Shown: positions 6,847-11,844 of the stretch, in pieces | How positions within the stretch are numbered: position 1 is the first letter of the stretch | Layout: each line of letters starts with the position of its first letter | Made by a program: the position numbers and the translations under genes | Notes under the pieces: generated by a model | The model's input: only the letters and a program-made list of their open reading frames with translations | The model's database searches: none | What the model was told of the DNA's origin: nothing | Source of the DNA: Treponema sp. UBA3819 | GTDB lineage: Bacteria > Spirochaetota > Spirochaetia > Treponematales > Treponemataceae | Length of the DNA stretch: 11,844 nt | Assembly: GCA_002369025.1 (NCBI GenBank) | Contig: DFDV01000052.1 | Location: forward strand, 16,775-28,618 | Reading direction: 5' to 3'

Positions 6847-8391
6847 ATGGCAAAGAACAGCAGTAAAGCGTCTGGAGGCTCATTCCTCGACAAAATCCTC
6901 AGTCTTTTTGGAGGAGGAGATCCGGAAGCAGATAAAAAAAGGCTTCTGAAAAACATTGCAAAGCAGCTTTCTCACACAAAATATAAATTCTACAAGCAGA
7001 ACGGCGATCAGATTCTCCCCCTCTTTGGAAAATTCATCTGGGACATTTACAAGACCATCGGTCCCTGCCAGATGATGTTTCACAATCAGGAAAACCCCAA
7101 CTACTTTAAGCACATCGTCATCAACTATTCCCTTTCAGACGAACAGAAAGCACTGGAAGAAACTCTTAGTGAAGATGCCATAAAGGACATGGCTTCCAAA
7201 ATGAACTTTGCTGACCTGAAGAAAAAAATCCGTGAGGATCTGGAAGTCTTCAGCAACGGCTTTACCGATGAAAAAGTCATCAAGACAGACAGTCGCTACA
7301 CACTGCTCATGGCCTTCCGTTCATTCTGTACCTTTGATTTCTATTTCATGCTCAAGAAATTTGACTCATCCATACGGGAAGGTGATTTCAACACTACTCC
7401 CCGTTTTGAATCAATAGATGCTTCATACCTTGCAGACGACATCAAGGACTTTGCATCCATCATCGCATCCATGCCCTATGACGGGGACTGGAATGATCTC
7501 TTTGCCATGTTCAAGGAAGTCAGGGGCACAGAACCTGTCAAACCGGCTCAGTGGGCAAAAATCATGCAGCGTATTCAGGGACTGCAGCGCGGTCAGATTC
7601 TGGACATGATGATTCAGCTCATTACTAAAAATCCTGCCTATCACACCATGGGCGAAATGAAGAGCGAACAGGTTGTAGACCCCTACCTGGACAAAATCAA
7701 AAACGAAGCAAGCAATACTGTCTCCCGCCTTGAGTCTGCACAGAAAAACTCAAAGGTAGACAGCATACTGATGCAGATTTTTAACACCACCAATATTACA
7801 GTCCTCAAAAACTACACGGAAGGCGGTGCCGCTCCCTTTGCAAAGAAGGAACTCGGCGACTTTGAACATGCCCGCGCCCTCAACTACCTCAAAGCATTCC
7901 TCGTAGAATTCGTAAAACGCGATGTTCGTGAGTATGCCGATTTGGTACTGATTCGCGGTCAGTGGTCAACAACACCCCTTTCCCAGCAGATGAGCGACGC
8001 ATACAACGCAATCCTGCAGATTTCTGATGCCATCACCAACTTTGACGACAAGATGGCGGCAGACGGCGAAGTAGGAATCAAACTCAAGACACATCTGCCC
8101 AGTACGGAACGCAGCAAGGAAGCCGCCAACATCGTTCGCACACTCATCGGAGACGCCAACGACGAAGCAAAAGGCTACATTGTAAACTGCACAAAGAACA
8201 TCATCATTTTTGCCCGCAATGTAAAGGCCCTGATTGACGACTATCCCAAAAAGAATCCGGAAATGATTGTGAACTGGAAAGAGCTCGACCGTTTTGCCGA
8301 GCATCCCATAAACGAACTGGCGGTGGAAGTATACAAAAAGATGTACCTCATCTCCAGTCTGATGCAGAGCCTTTTGGGTGGGGGCCAATAA
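6847..8391 (+). CDS. Spirochete-type cytoplasmic protein of unknown function (possibly DUF5312-like)
   Basis: The 514-residue protein has no signal peptide and no membrane helix. It is largely helical and charged in appearance, with Met- and Lys-rich segments. The N-terminus (FLDKILSLFGGG, residues 13-24) is amphipathic and followed by an acidic/basic stretch; the C-terminus ends SLMQSLLGGGQ, so both ends carry a similar SL-GGG motif. I recognise no catalytic motif. It resembles large uncharacterised proteins seen in Treponema, which I tentatively link to DUF5312; that link is recall and not a search. It is the first gene of a plus-strand run with rlmE 51 nt downstream and a murein peptidase gene after that. 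It has no Shine-Dalgarno and a promoter abutting the start, so its mRNA may be leaderless. A downstream start is unlikely because the first residues already look like normal coding sequence. Confidence 0.8.
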   Translation: MAKNSSKASGGSFLDKILSLFGGGDPEADKKRLLKNIAKQLSHTKYKFYKQNGDQILPLFGKFIWDIYKTIGPCQMMFHNQENPNYFKHIVINYSLSDEQKALEETLSEDAIKDMASKMNFADLKKKIREDLEVFSNGFTDEKVIKTDSRYTLLMAFRSFCTFDFYFMLKKFDSSIREGDFNTTPRFESIDASYLADDIKDFASIIASMPYDGDWNDLFAMFKEVRGTEPVKPAQWAKIMQRIQGLQRGQILDMMIQLITKNPAYHTMGEMKSEQVVDPYLDKIKNEASNTVSRLESAQKNSKVDSILMQIFNTTNITVLKNYTEGGAAPFAKKELGDFEHARALNYLKAFLVEFVKRDVREYADLVLIRGQWSTTPLSQQMSDAYNAILQISDAITNFDDKMAADGEVGIKLKTHLPSTERSKEAANIVRTLIGDANDEAKGYIVNCTKNIIIFARNVKALIDDYPKKNPEMIVNWKELDRFAEHPINELAVEVYKKMYLISSLMQSLLGGGQ

Positions 8392-8442
8392 TTTCTGCAT
8401 TTTTACACTGAAAAAAAGATACAAAGCGACCGATAATAAGGT

Positions 8443-9036
8443 ATGGCAAACAGCTACGAAAAGCCCGATTTTTGGTCACGGAAAGCATTCTCAGAAGGGT
8501 ACCCTGCCCGCTCGGTTTACAAATTAAAGGAAATCGACGAGAAATTCGGCATGATAAAAAAGAATTATCATGTCCTGGACTTGGGTGCTGCTCCGGGAAG
8601 CTGGACTACTTTCCTGCTCCGCACATTGAACGGAAGCGGAAAGGTTGTCTCCTGCGATTTGAATCCGCTGGCAAAAGATGTAAAAGGTGACAACCTTGTC
8701 TTTATCCAGGGAGATTTGAATGAAGCAGAAATCCGTGAATCAATCCAAAAAGAAGGACCTTTTGATTTAGTTGTCTGCGACGCGGCACCATTGACGACGG
8801 GTAACAGGGTTGTTGATACGGCACGCTCCACCGGACTGGTAAAAATGGCGGTGTGGTATGCTCAGACAATGCTCAAAACCGGCGGAAATTTTGCCGTAAA
8901 GATTTTTCAGAACGGTGACCAGCAGAAAATCCTTACAGAATTGCGGGGACTTTTTCAGACAGCAAAGGGATTTAAGCCGGAAGCATGCCGCTCCGAGTCA
9001 TTTGAAACATACTTAATCGGGCTGAACAAAAAGTAA
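8443..9036 (+). CDS. rlmE: 23S rRNA (uridine-2'-O)-methyltransferase RlmE (FtsJ/RrmJ)
   Basis: The enzyme transfers a methyl group from S-adenosylmethionine to the 2'-OH of the A-loop uridine of 23S rRNA (U2552 in E. coli), a late step in 50S assembly. The 197 residues match the family length. The K-D-K-E catalytic set is visible: K27 (in RSVYKLKEID), D113 (VCDAAP), K153 (AVKIFQ) and E188 (SFETYLI). The SAM site is VLDLGAAPGSW (44-54), with D72 and D91 at the usual acidic positions. The ATG at 8443 gives the standard N-terminus. The only SD-like string, AAGG, is a single base from the ATG and too close. A GATAAT at 8432-8437 could be a -10 for a leaderless transcript, or the gene may simply be read from the preceding one. 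Confidence 0.93.
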   Translation: MANSYEKPDFWSRKAFSEGYPARSVYKLKEIDEKFGMIKKNYHVLDLGAAPGSWTTFLLRTLNGSGKVVSCDLNPLAKDVKGDNLVFIQGDLNEAEIRESIQKEGPFDLVVCDAAPLTTGNRVVDTARSTGLVKMAVWYAQTMLKTGGNFAVKIFQNGDQQKILTELRGLFQTAKGFKPEACRSESFETYLIGLNKK

Positions 9037-9060
9037 GTCAGTTCAAAAAAGGAATGGAAA

Positions 9061-10023
9061 GTGGTACTTAAACATACTGATTTTAAGAAGATACTGGAAA
9101 GCGCAACAATTGCCCTGGGTGCATGTTCACTCGTCGTGCTTGTTGCCGTCATAACCATAAAATCCCATACTCCCGACAAAAGCATGAGCGGCATGGGCGG
9201 TCTGGAAACTCCCGGTCTTCCCATTGTTTCCGACGAAATGATTGAAGGCGTGGCCCAGGACATTGACACTCCCTACACCGAACATATTGAACTTTCCTAT
9301 GCTGCCTACCGCGTAAAGCCCGGCGACATGATTGGCATTATCGCCCAGGAAAACGGTATTACAGAAGACACCATCATCAGCGTAAACAATATCCGTTCTT
9401 CACGCCTGCTGCAGATTGGCACCTACCTGAAGATTCCCTCAATGCCGGGCATTCTCTACACCGTACGCAAAAACGGTGAAAGCGTAGAATCCATTGCAGA
9501 AAAATACAAGATTGACGCAGACAAATGCGCCACCGTAAATAATCTCGCCCTTGAAGACAGCCTCACGGCAGGAACAACCCTCTTTGTGCCGGATGCCGAA
9601 ATGGACTGGGTTACCCGTCAGGAAATCAACGGCGACCTCTTCAAAAAGCCCATTCATGCCCGCTGGTACCTCACTTCACGCTGGGGATGGCGCGCAAGCC
9701 CCTTTACCGGCGCACGTTCATACCACAGCGGCGTAGACATGGCCTGTCCCCAGGGAACAAACATTTTTGCGGCTATGGACGGAAAAGTCACTTCCACCGG
9801 TTATAATGCAACCTACGGAAACTATGTGATTATCACTCACCATTCAGGCTATCAGACTCTCTACGGTCACATGAGCGCAATCCTCACCGTAAGGGGAAAG
9901 CATGTCAGCGCTAATACCGTAATCGGAAAGGTAGGAAGCACAGGCTTAAGCACAGGTCCCCACCTGCACTTTACCGTCTACAAAAACGGAAAGACTGTAA
10001 ATCCCCAGAATCTCTGGAACTAG
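9061..10023 (+). CDS. Membrane-anchored LysM / M23 peptidoglycan endopeptidase
   Basis: The 320-residue protein has one N-terminal membrane helix (about 15-33) with the remainder outside the cytoplasm. Two LysM domains follow: about 83-126 (YRVKPGDMIGIIAQENGI...) and 133-177 (YTVRKNGESVESIAEKYKI...), which bind glycan strands. The C-terminal M23 (LytM-like) domain spans about 200-320. Zinc ligands are H222 and D226 (HSGVD) and H303; H270 (YGH) and H301 (HLHF) are the catalytic histidines, so all key residues are present and the enzyme should cleave peptide cross-links. The GTG start at 9061 has AAGGA 7 nt upstream; the ATG at 9054 is out of frame and stops at once. It lies 24 nt after rlmE, so they are probably co-transcribed. 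It converges on the FliL-like gene with 8 nt between stop codons and no terminator hairpin. Confidence 0.93.
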   Translation: MVLKHTDFKKILESATIALGACSLVVLVAVITIKSHTPDKSMSGMGGLETPGLPIVSDEMIEGVAQDIDTPYTEHIELSYAAYRVKPGDMIGIIAQENGITEDTIISVNNIRSSRLLQIGTYLKIPSMPGILYTVRKNGESVESIAEKYKIDADKCATVNNLALEDSLTAGTTLFVPDAEMDWVTRQEINGDLFKKPIHARWYLTSRWGWRASPFTGARSYHSGVDMACPQGTNIFAAMDGKVTSTGYNATYGNYVIITHHSGYQTLYGHMSAILTVRGKHVSANTVIGKVGSTGLSTGPHLHFTVYKNGKTVNPQNLWN

Positions 10024-10031
10024 CTGAAAAA

Positions 10032-10517
10032 TCAATCCAGGAACTGGTATTCGTTAAAATAGATATCGATTATCTTACCCAATACCAGTTCATCGTTTAT
10101 CCGGGTAATTAAATCCGCCTTAACCAGGGCTTCTCCCCGTGAAAGCAGCTGATCTACTGTGTAATCAGGAAAATATGCAGTAATAATCGCTTTGATTGAG
10201 CGCAATTTGGTGTCCAGTTCTTCGTAAAAAGCTTCATCCCCTCCTGCATAGGAAAGCCAGGGGGTAATTACCACCACTGCACGACTGTCATTTTCGTCAG
10301 GTGCCGTAGAAGAACGGAGCTGACCGATTTTTGTAAAGGCTTTTTTATCTGCTTTCTGAAAAGCTGCCGCCATTTCTTCCGGAGTGGGATCTGAGCGGCG
10401 AAGACCCTTTCCGGGAACAGCTGATTTTGTTACAACTGCTACTGCTGTTCCACCGATGATACACAGGCCAAGAAGGATTATGGTGCACAACAGAATTTTG
10501 TTCAGGTTAAAGTTCAT
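10032..10517 (-). CDS. FliL-like single-pass membrane protein
   Basis: The 161-residue product has a short cytoplasmic start, one membrane helix (about residues 7-29, ILLCTIILLGLCIIGGTAVA), a charged linker and a C-terminal domain. That domain carries the FliL pattern: a strand (AVVVITPWLSYAG), a helix, Y-VDQLLSRGEALVKADLITRIN, and the closing LGKIIDIYFNEYQFL, like FliL's GxVxxVYFTxFVIQ. FliL sits around the flagellar stator and supports torque generation at the inner membrane. Here the gene stands alone, not beside fliM/fliN or mot genes, so it may be a second FliL paralogue or serve another envelope system. The start at 10517 is preferred to a GTG at 10553, which adds 12 non-family residues; neither has a clear ribosome-binding site. 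A poor-to-fair promoter ends 6 nt before the ATG. Confidence 0.7.
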   Translation of the reverse strand: MNFNLNKILLCTIILLGLCIIGGTAVAVVTKSAVPGKGLRRSDPTPEEMAAAFQKADKKAFTKIGQLRSSTAPDENDSRAVVVITPWLSYAGGDEAFYEELDTKLRSIKAIITAYFPDYTVDQLLSRGEALVKADLITRINDELVLGKIIDIYFNEYQFLD

Positions 10518-10522
10518 GGATA

Positions 10523-10551
10523 CAGTGTAACAGAAATCGGTGGAACTATCC
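10523..10551 (-). promoter_or_regulatory. Candidate promoter abutting the FliL-like start
   Basis: On the minus strand, TGGATA and TACACT are 17 nt apart, each matching the consensus at four of six positions. The -10 ends 6 nt before the ATG at 10517. The hexamers are weak, so the call leans on spacing and on the same arrangement at 2300 and 6838. It overlaps the possible -35 of the divergent gene. Confidence 0.3.
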
Positions 10552-10563
10552 ACTAATTTACTA

Positions 10564-10569
10564 TATAAT
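10564..10569 (+). promoter_or_regulatory. -10 box of the 10624 gene
   Basis: A perfect TATAAT lies here, predicting a start near 10576 and a leader of about 48 nt that contains AAGGAG (10609-10614). The -35 region (TGGAAC at 10541-10546, 17 nt upstream) is poor, so an activator or another sigma factor may be involved. Confidence 0.45.
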
Positions 10570-10623
10570 GAATTGTATTCTGCCGAAAATAAAGGGAAGT
10601 ATTATTCTAAGGAGCGTAGGTCT

Positions 10624-11844
10624 GTGTCTGCTGGACAAAAAATTGCGGTAAGTCTTTTAATTTCCGTCATTCTCTTTGCCGCATTCACAGTGGTCGCATT
10701 TGCAGGACTTTTTTCTTTTGTAGAGGCCCGTTTCTATCAGCCCTTGGTCGTAAAAACCATTGAACAACGCCTGAAAAACCTTGCAGAAAAGGAAGAAGAA
10801 TACAGCGAAGTCCTGAATCAGCGTTTTGCCGCCTTTGCCGCAAAAAAAGAAACCGCATCCTATGCCACTGCAGCCCCCACCGTGAGCGACCAGAAGAACC
10901 GCACTAACCTTACCGGCACACTCTTTTCCCAGACCCCCAGTCTGATGGGAATCCGCATTATAGACAAAAACGGACGCAACATCCATTACAGCAGTTTTGC
11001 GGCCGATGAAAAATTCCGCTCAAAAGGTCAGGTTTCATACAAAAATTACGGAGAACTGCAGGATCTCCCCTTTGAAGTCCTTTCATGCGAAGATGTCAGA
11101 AGCGGCACAGGCGTTCACCACCGTATTGTGAGGGAACAGAAGAAAAACCGCATACTATATTCATACCCCTTTTACGACATCTATTCAGCCTACCGCGGCA
11201 CCATCGTTTTTTACTGCGATGCAAGTGACTTTAACCGCTTTCTGTCATCTCAGAATATCATTGCGCTGAACGAAAATTTTGTCCTCGTCTCAAATGAAGT
11301 GTCGGTCTCAGAAGAAAATAAGGGCGGCTATGTATACGGTCTTCCTCTTGTCGGTCAGGATTTGCTCACTTCTACCCTGATTGAAAAGATTCGCGGAAAA
11401 AAAGTATCTTCTCTGGAAAAAATTGCCGCAACCCGGGACGGAAACTGGCTGGCCTTTATCTATTTTAATCAGGACGGCACCTTTATCGCCCGCTTTATAA
11501 AAGATGAAGCCCTGCTCTTTTCTCTTCCAGTCCGTGTCCTTCTTCTTGCCATTGTTTTCCTTACGCTCTTTCTGGTGATTTATCTGATTTTCAATCTCCG
11601 TCACGACGACATGGTTGTGATTAAAGACCGTATCAGACGTTTTCAAATCGCCTTTATTGAAGAATACACGGAAAAAAGTGAAGCCGGCACCCTCAAACTT
11701 CTGCCCGCTGATCTTGAAAAGCGAAAACTTACCCTTAACGAAGAAATCCGCCAGAGTCTGGGAAAGCGGGGCCAGAGACATTCCGCAGAAGTAAATGCCC
11801 TTCTTGAACGCAGCTGGAATGAAATCATGGGTACCGTCAGCCAG
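10624..11844 (+). CDS. Two-pass membrane protein with extracytoplasmic sensor-like domain (partial, runs off window)
   Basis: An uninterrupted frame of 407 codons runs from a GTG at 10624, with AAGGAG 9 nt upstream, to the window end without a stop. A first membrane helix (about residues 7-30) precedes an approx. 270-residue extracytoplasmic region. It opens with a charged helix (LVVKTIEQRLKNLAEKEEE) and contains strand-rich parts such as SLMGIRIIDKNGRNIHYS and RILYSYPFYDIYSAYRGTIVFYCD, reminiscent of Cache/PAS-like sensing domains. A second helix (about 303-326) leads to a cytoplasmic part beginning RHDDMVVIKDRIRRFQ, again highly charged and helical. The topology fits a membrane receptor or kinase, but the output domain lies outside the window, so the family cannot be named. 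It diverges from the FliL-like gene across a 106-bp spacer. Confidence 0.8.
   Translation, partial: MSAGQKIAVSLLISVILFAAFTVVAFAGLFSFVEARFYQPLVVKTIEQRLKNLAEKEEEYSEVLNQRFAAFAAKKETASYATAAPTVSDQKNRTNLTGTLFSQTPSLMGIRIIDKNGRNIHYSSFAADEKFRSKGQVSYKNYGELQDLPFEVLSCEDVRSGTGVHHRIVREQKKNRILYSYPFYDIYSAYRGTIVFYCDASDFNRFLSSQNIIALNENFVLVSNEVSVSEENKGGYVYGLPLVGQDLLTSTLIEKIRGKKVSSLEKIAATRDGNWLAFIYFNQDGTFIARFIKDEALLFSLPVRVLLLAIVFLTLFLVIYLIFNLRHDDMVVIKDRIRRFQIAFIEEYTEKSEAGTLKLLPADLEKRKLTLNEEIRQSLGKRGQRHSAEVNALLERSWNEIMGTVSQ

Noticed and set aside
7966..8424. Long minus-strand frame inside the 3' part of the 514-residue gene
   Set aside because: It shadows a well-formed coding sequence on the opposite strand; the translation is Cys/Phe-rich with no domain.
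10657..10986. Minus-strand frame rich in Cys and Gly near the start of the membrane-protein gene
   Set aside because: The plus strand carries a continuous 407-codon frame with SD and membrane helices; the Cys/Gly content results from reverse-complemented Ala- and Lys-rich codons.
11308..11781. Minus-strand frame near the window end
   Set aside because: Antisense to the same continuous plus-strand gene, with no start signal or recognisable motif.

Overview
The window most likely comes from the chromosome of a spirochete, probably a Treponema-like species of moderate G+C. The grounds are an outer-membrane beta-barrel plus Ig-repeat/OmpA protein pair, a conserved-looking cytoplasmic protein that resembles spirochete-restricted families, a FliL-like protein, and extracytoplasmic proteins with signal peptidase I type leaders. 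This assignment rests on protein character alone. No rRNA, tRNA, CRISPR array, insertion sequence or prophage gene is visible.

Layout. Positions 1-172 hold two hairpins, the second a good intrinsic terminator for a plus-strand gene lying before the window, followed by a short run of degenerate 9-mer repeats. A minus-strand block follows: a YbgC/FadM-type acyl-CoA thioesterase (173-595), and upstream of it a DAACS-family (GltP/DctA fold) sodium symporter (643-2292). The symporter carries an N-terminal domain that looks like a decayed RsbW/HATPase anti-sigma kinase module. A nested terminator at 2360-2409 separates these from a second minus-strand operon. That operon runs from a strong promoter at 6765-6793 through an outer-membrane beta-barrel gene (5634-6722) into a 1055-residue exported protein with eight FlgD-type Ig-like repeats and a C-terminal OmpA-like domain (2464-5631). 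The two genes are 2 nt apart and look translationally coupled.

The plus-strand run diverging from that operon encodes a 514-residue cytoplasmic protein of unknown function (6847-8391), the 23S rRNA 2'-O-methyltransferase RlmE (8443-9036), and a membrane-anchored LysM/M23 peptidoglycan peptidase (9061-10023). A minus-strand FliL-like single-pass membrane protein (10032-10517) meets the peptidase gene tail to tail with only 8 nt between them. Divergent from it, the plus-strand gene at 10624 encodes a two-pass membrane protein with a large extracytoplasmic domain and runs off the window end.

The theme is largely cell envelope and motility: an outer-membrane barrel, a periplasmic Ig/OmpA protein, a murein hydrolase, a FliL-like protein and a sensor-like membrane protein, alongside transport and housekeeping genes. 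The observations most worth pursuing are the degenerate HATPase domain fused to a symporter whose substrate-binding residues are also non-canonical, and a recurring arrangement in which genes without a Shine-Dalgarno sequence have a promoter -10 element only 5-8 nt before the start codon, suggesting leaderless mRNAs.
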